64,000 nucleotides of DNA, from the NCBI GenBank assembly GCA_964502145.1, contig CAZCVI010000031.1, forward strand, positions 1-64,000, in the 5' to 3' direction. Origin of the DNA: CAZCVI01 sp964502145 (GTDB taxonomy: Bacteria > Acidobacteriota > Aminicenantia > UBA2199). The notes under the pieces are model-generated. The model saw only the letters and a program-made list of their open reading frames with translations, was not told the DNA's origin and did no database searches. Below, piece by piece: positions 48,213-56,800 of the stretch. A program made the position numbers and the translations under genes. Within the stretch, counting starts at the first letter, position 1. Every line of letters starts with the position of its first letter.

Positions 48213-49967
48213 ATGAGAATGAAAAAGTTGCCTATTGGGATATCGGATTTTAAAGATGTGATATCAAATGGATATTATTACGTGGATAAAACCCTGTTTA
48301 TCAAGGAAATCATAGATAGTGACCACAAGATACTCCTTCTTCCCCGTCCCCGGCGATTCGGAAAAACGCTCAACATGTCCATGCTCAGATATTTTTACGA
48401 CTGCTGTCCCACCGCATGGGCACCAGAATCCAATTTACTACCACCGATTCCAGCAGTGGAAAACCAACCCCGGAATACCTATGAACATTTATTCGCTTCC
48501 TTGGCCATAAACGAGGCTGGCCAAGAATACTTGGACAAGATGGGTAAATACCCGGTTATTTTTTTATCCTTAAGGGACATTAAGGATTCCAATTGGGAAT
48601 CATGCTTGGATAGTTTAAAAAAGCTTATCCAGGAAGAGTATTCTAGGCATTACTACTTGCTAAAAAGCCAAAAACTAATGCCACACGAACTGGAATACTT
48701 CCAGAAGATCATTTCACTAACAGGCAATACAAGCGACTATACTCATAGTCTGAAAAATCTACTTATCTTTTTAACCCGCTTTTACAATGAACGGGCCGTT
48801 ATATTGATTGATGAATACGATGCTCCGGTTCACGCGGGTTTTACCCAGGGTTATTATGAAGAGATCATTAATTTCATTCGTATCTTTCTGGGCGGTGGTT
48901 TGAAAGATACCGACCAATACCTGGAAAAAGGAGTTGTAACCGGTATTATGCGCATTGCCAAGGAATCAATATTTTCCGACCTCAACAACCTCGGGGTATA
49001 TACAGTGCTTGCGGAAGATTTTTGCGATTTTTTTGGGTTCACAGAACCGGAAGTAAAAAAAATGCTTGAAGATTTCCAGGTTCTGGATATGATTGAGCAA
49101 GTGCAGTTGTGGTATAACGGTTACTGTTTCGGCGGCAGGGTTATTTATAATCCCTGGTCTATTATTAATTTTCTACGCAGCAAGGGAAAAGAGTTCAATC
49201 CGTACTGGATCAATACCTCGGACAATAAGATCGTGGATGTGCTGTTGACCAAGAGGGGTTTGGAACTAAAAAGAGAGTTGGAACAACTGGTCCGTGGTGA
49301 GACCATTGAAAAAGCCATTGAAGAGAATATTATTCTTAAAGATATTTCTACCGATGAGGATTCATTATGGAGTTTCCTATTAATGGGGGGCTATCTGAAG
49401 CAAACCACCAAAAGAAGGGACGCTACCGCGGGTAGAATCTTCTACAACCTGTCAGTTCCCAATGAAGAAGTAAAAACAACCTATACCCGGATTATCCGTC
49501 GCTATTTTTCCAGTAAGATTGAAAACGAGAAACTGGAGGTCATGCTCCAGGCATTGATTGAAGGCGATATCTTACTCTTTGAAAAAATGTTAAAACTGAT
49601 TGTTTTAGCAGTATTTAGTTACCACGATTTTGGCGGTGAACCAGAGAAAGTCTATCATGCCTTGGTGGCGGGACTGTTGATTTGGATAACCAATACGCAT
49701 GAAGTCAAATCCAATCGTGAATCCGGGTACGGCAGATATGATATTATGATTATCCCCAAAGACCCCGCCAAAATTGGCTATGTGATCGAGTTCAAATCGG
49801 TAGACAAAGAGGCAAACGAAACAATGGAAAATGCACAGGAAGCCGCATTGGCGCAAATCGAAGCCAAAAAGTACGAAATAGAATTGAAGGAACGAGGCAT
49901 CACCCGTATCAAAAAATTAGCCATTGCCTTTTTAGGGAAAGATGTTTCGGTGAAGAGTCAAGATTAA
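48213..49967 (+). CDS. AAA-ATPase-like protein with PD-(D/E)XK nuclease domain (AAA-ATPase_like/PDDEXK_9)
   Basis: A 584-residue protein of a large family found in Bacteroidota, Clostridia and candidate phyla. It begins with the typical KKLPIGISDFKDVI and YYYVDKTLFIKEI. Walker A is PRPRRFGKT (about 43-51) and Walker B VILIDEYDAPVH (about 194-205). YNGYCFGG and NPWSIINFL follow. The C-terminal nuclease-like domain has GRYDIMIIPKDP and VIEFK (about 508-530), then KQ-rich helices. Function unproven; often suspected to be mobile or part of defence. AGGTG precedes the ATG. Its last 12 codons reappear as a remnant near 51.95 kb. Confidence 0.88.
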   Translation: MRMKKLPIGISDFKDVISNGYYYVDKTLFIKEIIDSDHKILLLPRPRRFGKTLNMSMLRYFYDCCPTAWAPESNLLPPIPAVENQPRNTYEHLFASLAINEAGQEYLDKMGKYPVIFLSLRDIKDSNWESCLDSLKKLIQEEYSRHYYLLKSQKLMPHELEYFQKIISLTGNTSDYTHSLKNLLIFLTRFYNERAVILIDEYDAPVHAGFTQGYYEEIINFIRIFLGGGLKDTDQYLEKGVVTGIMRIAKESIFSDLNNLGVYTVLAEDFCDFFGFTEPEVKKMLEDFQVLDMIEQVQLWYNGYCFGGRVIYNPWSIINFLRSKGKEFNPYWINTSDNKIVDVLLTKRGLELKRELEQLVRGETIEKAIEENIILKDISTDEDSLWSFLLMGGYLKQTTKRRDATAGRIFYNLSVPNEEVKTTYTRIIRRYFSSKIENEKLEVMLQALIEGDILLFEKMLKLIVLAVFSYHDFGGEPEKVYHALVAGLLIWITNTHEVKSNRESGYGRYDIMIIPKDPAKIGYVIEFKSVDKEANETMENAQEAALAQIEAKKYEIELKERGITRIKKLAIAFLGKDVSVKSQD

Positions 49968-50046
49968 TGGTTAATGAAGACTGCTGGTCACGGAAGAAAC
50001 ACTACGGGCAATAAATAGTTAATAGACTGCAGCAACTTGGGCAGTC

Positions 50047-50631
50047 TTAATTGGTATTTAACTCCAGTATCTTCTTTAAACCGGATACAAAATTCCTCAA
50101 ACTGGGGGAGGTATTTTGTTCCAGTTTGAGATGTTTGGATATATTCTTTGATGCATTCAATTTCTGAAAAGTCGGCAGTATTTTTGACATTTCCTCGGCA
50201 GCATTATTGAGAAGATCAGGGTTCCGATATTTTGCCTTGTTTTTATATTTATTGGCATTAAACTTATCTGGATAAGCAGCTTCTATGGCGTCCATATCTC
50301 CAAAATACCAAGACTCCAACTCTCGGCAAACAATACGAATTAAAACTTTACACTTTCCACGATTTTCGCACAACTCCGTTAACTCTTTTTTTAATTGGAA
50401 ACAGTCATTGCTGTCCTGGTCATGCAATATGATAACCATTACTGGTTCGTAGTAATGACTGAAGTATTTCATTTTATGGGGAATTGATTTTTGCAACTCC
50501 GCTTTTCCCTGATGAGGTCGTAAAAAATAATTAATATTGTATTGATACTCCGGGGGTAGAATTAAAGGCAGAATGTTCTTTAAGACATTCTCCATGGAAG
50601 GTTCTTCTAATAAAAATTCCAATCGCATCAT
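50047..50631 (-). CDS. DUF4276 TOPRIM-like protein
   Basis: A 194-residue protein. ATG at 50631 overlaps the stop of the ATPase gene (ATGA; a second ATG follows at once), so translation is coupled. Motifs fit the DUF4276/TOPRIM-like fold: an early Glu in LEFLLEEPSM, VIILHDQDSND with paired acidic residues, and RELESWYFGDMDAIEAAY. The C-terminal third is Lys/Asn rich. With its ATPase neighbour it resembles an OLD-type nuclease split into two genes: ATPase plus TOPRIM-like effector. A role in DNA cleavage or defence is an inference from this layout. Confidence 0.8.
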   Translation of the reverse strand: MMRLEFLLEEPSMENVLKNILPLILPPEYQYNINYFLRPHQGKAELQKSIPHKMKYFSHYYEPVMVIILHDQDSNDCFQLKKELTELCENRGKCKVLIRIVCRELESWYFGDMDAIEAAYPDKFNANKYKNKAKYRNPDLLNNAAEEMSKILPTFQKLNASKNISKHLKLEQNTSPSLRNFVSGLKKILELNTN

Positions 50632-51821
50632 TGAAACGGGCCGCTTCCTTTTAAGTATTTTTGTCTCCACAGCGAACCCAACATATCCCCGGCTTCAAAT
50701 AATCCTTTCACGTCCTGGTCTTCTGCGGCGCTTTTAATAGTTGTAAAGCCGTTTGCCTTGTTAAGCCAAAACAACTCTTCAGGCTTCAACGCATTGACAA
50801 AATCCGGCGAGTGGGTGGAAATAAAAACCTGACCTCCACGATCTGCATATTCCCGGAACTCTTCGGCCAGTTGAGCAAGTAAATCATGATGCAAATAGTT
50901 CTCCGGTTCTTCAATGCATAATAACGGGTGGGGCTTGGGGTCATAAAGTAAAAGCAAGTAACCGAACATTTTTATGGTCCCATCGGAAACATATCTAGCA
51001 ATAAAGGGATCCTTAAAGCTTCCATCTTGGAATTTAAGCACGATCCGTCCGTCTTCAGTTTCGGCAGCTTCGACCTTGGAGATGCCCGGGACCCTTTGGC
51101 TCATTTTTTCCAATACCAACTTGAAGATATCCGGATGATTTTCATATATAAATTGGGCCACCTGGGGAAGATTTTCTCCTTCGGGAGAGAGGTGTTCACT
51201 GATGCCAACATCTCGAAGAGATTGGGCGGCTTGGATTTGGAAATTTGAAATATACCAATTATCCAGCAATTTCCTAAAACTGGAAATAGCTTTGAATTTT
51301 TGAAATTGACCGAGTCCCTTAATGGCCAGGATATCCGGGGAATCCAAAACTTGGTTATCTCTTTGTTCACTGGCTTCATCTCTACCATATTCATCTTCGT
51401 TAACAATAGCGGTTCCTTCACCCTCGCTGATATCCAAAAACTTCCAAGGGCGGCCACTCCTACCCCGTCGATAAGACAGAACTTCATTTTTTACAATAGG
51501 GAAATTGTCTTTTAAACCGATCTTTAAAGAATAGGTCACCAGTGGTTGACGTTTCTCTTGTTCGGTTTCGTTTCTGAATTTTATCTCAAATTCAATATCC
51601 CCAGTTTCTTCTCTTGAGATCACTTCCTTAAATCCGCCCCGTTTATTGATTGCGCTTCTTACGTTATTTTTTAGGCAATCGCTCAAGAAGCTAAATACGT
51701 CGAAGAGAGTGGATTTACCGGACCCATTTGCACCCAAAAATACACACATGTTGGGCAGGTTTCGTATTTCGGCGTCTTTAAAGACTTTAAAACCTTTAAT
51801 CTTAATCTTTTCGATTTTCAT
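50628..51821 (-). CDS. OLD/RecF-like AAA family ATPase
   Basis: A 397-residue ABC-type ATPase. I start at ATG 51821 (GGGTGAT upstream, and the domain begins MKIEKIKIKGFKVF); ATG 51833 is an alternative. Walker A is GANGSGKS (about 29-36), the signature region RYVSDGTIKMFGYLLLLYD, Walker B LLCIEEPENYLHH and H-loop ISTHSPDFVNAL. It has a short coiled or helical insert in place of the long SMC arms. It is operonic with the DUF4276 gene (4-nt overlap). Such pairs sit in variable regions and are candidate defence modules. Confidence 0.88.
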   Translation of the reverse strand: MKIEKIKIKGFKVFKDAEIRNLPNMCVFLGANGSGKSTLFDVFSFLSDCLKNNVRSAINKRGGFKEVISREETGDIEFEIKFRNETEQEKRQPLVTYSLKIGLKDNFPIVKNEVLSYRRGRSGRPWKFLDISEGEGTAIVNEDEYGRDEASEQRDNQVLDSPDILAIKGLGQFQKFKAISSFRKLLDNWYISNFQIQAAQSLRDVGISEHLSPEGENLPQVAQFIYENHPDIFKLVLEKMSQRVPGISKVEAAETEDGRIVLKFQDGSFKDPFIARYVSDGTIKMFGYLLLLYDPKPHPLLCIEEPENYLHHDLLAQLAEEFREYADRGGQVFISTHSPDFVNALKPEELFWLNKANGFTTIKSAAEDQDVKGLFEAGDMLGSLWRQKYLKGSGPFQ

Positions 51822-51944
51822 TTTATCACCCATTAACTTCTCAAACAACGATTAATTCTTGATTATAGTGATATTCCTTCAAAATGTCAATTCAATTCAA
51901 GGAACAAGAAACTTTCGTGTCCCTTCCTGACCTTGCCGGTTTTA

Positions 51945-51989
51945 AAAAAATTTGTAGGAAAAGATGTTTCCGTGAAGAGTAAAGATTAA
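51945..51989 (+). pseudogene. Orphan 3' end of an AAA-ATPase/PDDEXK gene
   Basis: KKFVGKDVSVKSKD-stop, followed by TTAATGGTTA-like sequence, copies the last codons (FLGKDVSVKSQD-stop) and first downstream bases of the gene ending at 49967. The upstream part is absent. It lies just left of a lone CCTGGATTCACCGTCAA element end (52011). Confidence 0.75.
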
Positions 51990-52010
51990 TGGTTACACGG
52001 GAAATATAAC

Positions 52011-52456
52011 CTGGATTCACCGTCAAATTAAAAAAAACTATTTCACCACGAAGATAGTGGCGGCAAAATCAGGGGTACAGGTTTTATAACTAAAATCGAG
52101 ATTAAAAGCAAGAAGGGGAAAAGTATCTAGGCCGATTTCCCCAAAAGAGTATTTGGGGGAAGGAGAAAAACGTGGATATACGGAATAATTTTTGAGTGGG
52201 CAGAACCAATACTCTATAAACCAGACCAAATGACGATTCAATATAGACGAATACTTGATTAAAATGGTATTCCACCGGGGACACATGACCAAGTGCCTGG
52301 AACAAATGACCAAGTTCCGGGGCGGGTTGGGCAAAATATTAACCCGTGGTGCAGAGATTGCCGCTATCGCCTCCACTGTCTCGGCATTACTGTGAAAAAA
52401 ATAGGTAAGTGCGGTGAGTTCCTGAAAATAGGATTAAAGAGAAGGGATTTCGATAG
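52011..52456. repeat. Lone MITE end and a copied AAATCGAGATTAAAAG block
   Basis: CCTGGATTCACCGTCAA (52011-52027) matches the termini of the MITE-like elements, but no mirrored end follows. At 52060-52122 lies GCGGCAAAATCAGGGGTACA...AAAAGCAAGAAGGGGAAAA, a copy of 53539-53664 without the 63 bp found there between TTATA repeats. From 52130 to 52456 I see no gene. Confidence 0.65.
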
Positions 52457-52726
52457 TCAAAACTGCGCGACAATCTTGTTATAACTTTCGTGCGAACCAA
52501 TCCAAAACCATAATACAGTGTTTCCCTCTTTAAAACCGAGCGCTCTCCACCCCAGACTTACACGAACAGAATAAATAGGCTTCAAGGAGTGAACTTTTTT
52601 AAACTGGAGGTTGGGTTGATAAGGATTTTCTTTCCATTGCCTATATGAAACTCTGGCGAGACGTTGGATCCTATCCGGCAACTTTTTGAATAATTTGATA
52701 AAATCGTCTGTTAAATGTGAATTCAC
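52457..52726 (-). CDS. RelE/YafQ-like toxin
   Basis: An 89-residue toxin. It starts with GTG at 52726, overlapping the antitoxin stop as GTGA. Motifs: DDFIKLFKKLPDRIQRLA, an ENPYQPNLQFKKV stretch, IYSVRVSLGWRALGF (basic residues on the active face) and LWFWIGSHESYNKI with the late His. This is the shorter RelE-superfamily form (close to type II mRNA interferase and HigB-like proteins). It would cut mRNA or otherwise stop translation, held in check by the upstream gene product. Confidence 0.87.
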   Translation of the reverse strand: MNSHLTDDFIKLFKKLPDRIQRLARVSYRQWKENPYQPNLQFKKVHSLKPIYSVRVSLGWRALGFKEGNTVLWFWIGSHESYNKIVAQF

Positions 52727-52941
52727 AGTTGATCAAACCCCATTTCCTTGGTTTTTCCTATTTTGAAATCTGCCAATGCTTTTTCAGCCATTTTTGCCAA
52801 TTGATCTTCTGTATCCTTAAACGTTTGATCCCAAAGCGATTCGGCCTCAATATCGGCAAGTAATTCCCTGGCAATTTCATCCTGAAGCGGGACTGGCAAC
52901 TTCGATGCTTTATTAAACGCTTCTTTCAATAATACGGTCAT
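52723..52941 (-). CDS. Antitoxin of the RelE-like pair
   Basis: A 72-residue protein. ATG at 52941 has GAGGAG 7 nt upstream. Sequence: an N-terminal helix pair (TVLLKEAFNKASKLPVPLQD), EIARELLADIEAE, and an acidic tail with KTKEMGFDQL. This is the usual form of small helical antitoxins paired with RelE-like toxins. A five-codon frame (ATG at 52960) that contains its ribosome site lies just upstream, at the predicted transcription start. Confidence 0.85.
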   Translation of the reverse strand: MTVLLKEAFNKASKLPVPLQDEIARELLADIEAESLWDQTFKDTEDQLAKMAEKALADFKIGKTKEMGFDQL

Positions 52942-52966
52942 TTCACGACTCCTCAATCATAGAATA

Positions 52967-52995
52967 ATAATAAATGCTTATTTTATTTTTGTCAA
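52967..52995 (-). promoter_or_regulatory. Promoter TTGACA-N17-TATTAT, 6 nt before a tiny ORF
   Basis: On the minus strand TTGACA (52995-52990) and TATTAT (52972-52967) are 17 bp apart. Six bases (TATTCT) later comes ATG 52960, which opens M-I-E-E-S-stop. The GAGGAG in those codons is the ribosome site of the antitoxin at 52941. Confidence 0.75.
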
Positions 52996-53013
52996 CACCA
53001 AACTATAATTATC

Positions 53014-53150
53014 TAAAATTCGTCCATGTCAGTTTCTGAACCGTGATGCGTGGGATTAAAGGATGACCAAGATAAAAAGAGAAAAAAGAGAGAAAAGGAA
53101 TGAACGAATAAAAATGAAAAATACAAAATACGAGGCACTAAATTAAAAAA
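53014..53150. repeat. 137-bp direct repeat, copy 1
   Basis: Starts TAAAATTCGTCCATGTCAG and ends GGCACTAAATTAAAAAA. It matches 53701-53837 almost base for base, differing mainly in purine runs. The two copies flank the nucleotidyltransferase gene. It is non-coding on both strands as far as I can tell. Confidence 0.92.
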
Positions 53151-53190
53151 AATAATTCACCACGAGGAACCCGAACGCTTTTTTACCCCT

Positions 53191-53505
53191 TTATATCTCG
53201 ATGCCCGTGCGTTTTATTTCTCCTAACAGACCATATGAGGGTTCTTCACTATATTCATTGGCTGAAAAAACGACCGTTTCAATTCTGGGGTCAATATGAA
53301 CAGCTATTGGCGCTACGTTTAACATGGAGGAAAAGTTGTTCACTACACCATCGGCAATGATACAAACATCGATATCGCTATTTTTCGTAAAATTCCCCTT
53401 GGCATAGGAACCAAAAAGAACCATGTGTCTGATGAGTAGATGCGGCAGCAGCCTGGTTTTTAATTGACCAACGAGCTGGATTATTTCAAGTGGGACTTGA
53501 GCCAT
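53191..53505 (-). CDS. MNT-type nucleotidyltransferase domain protein
   Basis: A 104-residue minimal nucleotidyltransferase. ATG at 53505 follows AGGAG at 8 nt. The motif LFGSYAKGNFTKNSDIDVCII gives the GS and the DxD metal-binding pair, and a third acidic residue is likely in IAVHIDPRIETVVF. These proteins usually act as antitoxins by adding nucleotides to a HEPN toxin. Here no HEPN gene is adjacent: the next 388 nt to the right are repeats. It may be what remains of a MNT/HEPN pair, or it may stand alone. It lies between 137-bp direct repeats. Confidence 0.85.
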   Translation of the reverse strand: MAQVPLEIIQLVGQLKTRLLPHLLIRHMVLFGSYAKGNFTKNSDIDVCIIADGVVNNFSSMLNVAPIAVHIDPRIETVVFSANEYSEEPSYGLLGEIKRTGIEI

Positions 53506-53538
53506 TGAATCAACTCCTGACCAAGAGACAAATATGCG

Positions 53539-53837
53539 GCGGCAAAATCAGCGGTACAGGTTTTATAGAACTCCAGTATTTTTCAATATCTTTTATATCC
53601 ATTTTTCATTCTCATAGCAAACGCATTATAACTAAAATCGAGATTAAAAGCAAGAAGGGGAAAACTTAAATTCATTATTGAAGGACACGTGGGAACGGAC
53701 TAAAATTCGTCCATGTCAGTTTCTGAACCGTGATGCGTGGGATTAAAGGATGACCAAGATAAAGAGAAAAAAAAGAAAGAAAAGGAATTAACGAATAAAA
53801 AGGGAAAATACAAAATACGAGGCACTAAATTAAAAAA
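53539..53837. repeat. Repeat cluster: copied block plus 137-bp direct repeat, copy 2
   Basis: 53539-53664 carries the block also found at 52060-52122, here with an extra 63 bp between TTATA words. 53701-53837 is the second copy of the 137-bp direct repeat (copy 1 at 53014). No gene is supported between 53506 and 53893. Confidence 0.85.
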
Positions 53838-53893
53838 TTTGCGGGTACAGCCAATTAGGGCGGCCACAAGGACCGCCCTATGGATGTTTACTA

Positions 53894-56800
53894 TTATTTG
53901 GTTCCTATTTTGACGCGCACACCCTCGGAATGACTGGTGAATTCGGGGGCATACATACACTGGATGGAAGTAATACCATTGGAGAAATCGCCTTCATGGG
54001 TCACTCGCATGGGATACTCAAAGACATAGGTTCCCTTGGCGAGATAATCGAAGAAGAAATTGGTGGAACTGTCCTTGGTGGTCTGATAATACCCAAGACC
54101 ATCCTGCCAACGATACCCGGAAATGACATTCTCGGGTTCCATGGTGGCAGCACGCATATCTTTCATATGGACATACTCCATATCACGGTCAACTCGCAAC
54201 TCAATACGAACTTTGATGCGATCACCGACTTTTACTGAAGTGGCGGCAGTAATGGGATGCAACACGGGACCGGTGTCAGACGGCTTTTCAACAAAAAGCT
54301 TCTTACTTAACTTCAAGGGGGTGTCGGCTGGGGTGATCTTGTCAAGATTTTCAAAATACTGCCAATACAAACTACCCCACGCGACAATACTATTGTTATT
54401 CTGCACTTTGACATAACCCATATCAGACACAATGTCTTTACCGGTCCAAGAGGTTTTGAAATAACCGGTGCCAGCTTCGACAGCAGTGGTTTCACTATTG
54501 CCAGTGGTGGCGGTGTACTTGCCAGGGATAATGACCAGGGGATTGTCTTTACCCAGGGTGATTTCGGGGGGTAAATTCTCTTTTAGCCAATCGTCACCTT
54601 TTAATAATAAAGCATAACACGCTTCGGCTGTGGCCTTGGTCGTGCCCCAATCCTGGGTTTGCTTGGACTTTAATAACCAAGTCTTTAATTCATCAACAGA
54701 TTTGGCATCATTCATGACCTCGGAAAAAACCTCAATCAATAGGGCGTGGGTCTCTATGGGTGCCTGATACCAATAATATCCGTAACTGGACTTCCAATAC
54801 ATGCCCATCTCCTCAGAATAAAGCGCGAACTCCTTGATGGATTTTCCAATGGCCAGGGCGGTGGGGGTATCACCATACCGTTTCAAACTCAAGGCGATCA
54901 TGCCCTGTATGTACTTGTTGGTTTGGAAATCAGTCCAATACTTTTTGGCCTGCCCCTTGTAATATTGGAAGGCTTTCTGATTGGCAGCATCCATGGGAAT
55001 ATGCTGGAAATAACTACGGGCATATAAATAATGAATCTGGGTGAAACCAAGATGATTTAAATTCAAGTCAACATCATTCTTGATCAACCATTTATAATCC
55101 TTGGTAATCTCACGGTCAAGATACGGGACAGCTTGACTGATCATACGACTGATATCGGGATTGGTCTTGATATTGAGAACATTTAACACGCCAAGATGGG
55201 CGAAGCCACAGACGATGTGCTGGGTGATCCAACGAGACTCCTGCATGCCCTTAAACCACGGCCACGCACCGGAAGCCATCTGTCCCTCAGACATTTTTTT
55301 CAAGGTGCGCTCCATCTGGTTTGCCATTTCATTAAGATCAAACAACAAGGCGATACGCCGTTTGCGTTGGGTTTCGTTCTGGCCGTTTAATACCCACGGG
55401 GTCTCTTCCAATAAGACACTCTTTAACTCCTGGTTCTTTTCGAGATTGGAAAGCAGGGCATTGGCATTGGGAGAATCTTTGGCATCAATGGCATTTTTCC
55501 ATAAATTAAAAACAGACTTGATCTTGGGATTGGCATTCACAATATGAGCGGCCATACTGTTGGCATAAAAACGGCTGAACATCTGCTCCATGCATTCATG
55601 GGGATACTCAATCATGTACGGCAAGGCTTGCACGGCATACCACACGGGATTGGAAGTAAACTCCAGGGTCACGCGCTGATGCTTCAAAGTCTTGGAAGTG
55701 GCGGAAGCGATTAATTTATCAAACTGGAACGTTTTGGTCTGTTTGGCCCGCACGGGTAAGGGCATACTCTCGGTGACAAGCATGCGGTTGCGCAAAATAG
55801 GCACGACCATCTCCTCACCATCACTGAACTTGCCAGCCCGGGCAATCACACGATAGGTCACGGCATCATAATCATCGGGCACTTCAATACTCCAACTAAC
55901 AAGCGCACTCTGTCCCTTTTTCACTATAAACGGTTTGCCACTGTCGGTTAACTTGAAAGAAGCATCCACGGGTTTCATGGTCACAGCATCCAACAGGGTT
56001 AACTGGGCGGTGCCGGAAAGTTCCTTGTCAGAGAGATTGGTAATCTTGGAAGTGAAAACAAGAGCATCACCCTCACGGAAAAACCGGGGGGCATTGGGCA
56101 CGACCATTAAATCTTTCTGGGTAACCAATTCATTAAACAAAAAGCCGCTTTCAAGCTTTTTAGTATGGGCAAATCCCATCATTTTCCATTTGGTCAAGGC
56201 TTCGGGTATGGTAAAAGCGATCACAATCTCACCCTCGGCAGTGGTTTGGAGGTGGGGGTAGAAAAAAGCGGTTTCATTAAAGTTCGTTCTGACTTGAACG
56301 GGTTCGGCAGTGGCAGCTTTAACTGGAACGGTGGTTTTTGGTTCGTCAGCGCCGTTTTTCCCGCCATCTTTACCGCCTTTTTTATCTGCCAGACCATCAA
56401 CCATGCCCGGAGCTTGCGGGGTAATCCCGCTACTGAGGGACTCTGCTTTGACCATTGGCGCTGGCATGGCTTCGGGCATCGCCGCATTGCGGGCCATCTT
56501 ATAAAACCTCCTGTTACCATAGGGATTCCAGGAAAAACCAAACCAATTCAAATCATCATAGGTTCTAGTGATTATATTCTCATAGTTGTACAAGGTGCCA
56601 ACAAGCTGGGAACCAATAGTATTAAAATAAGTATTGCTGTTCCAATACCGGGTAATACCATTATATGGAAAAACACTGAACCCCCAGTAATGGGGTAAAA
56701 AAGCATCCAGCGAGGCATCGTACAAGGAAGCAACCATCTCGGCAGCCACTTTATCGCCTTTAGGCCCCTTGATCTTGATACGCCACTCTGTATTCTCGCC

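Noticed and set aside
53700..53960. 86-residue minus-strand frame in the 137-bp repeat
   Set aside because: It overlaps the end of the macroglobulin gene and a non-coding repeat whose other copy does not keep the frame.
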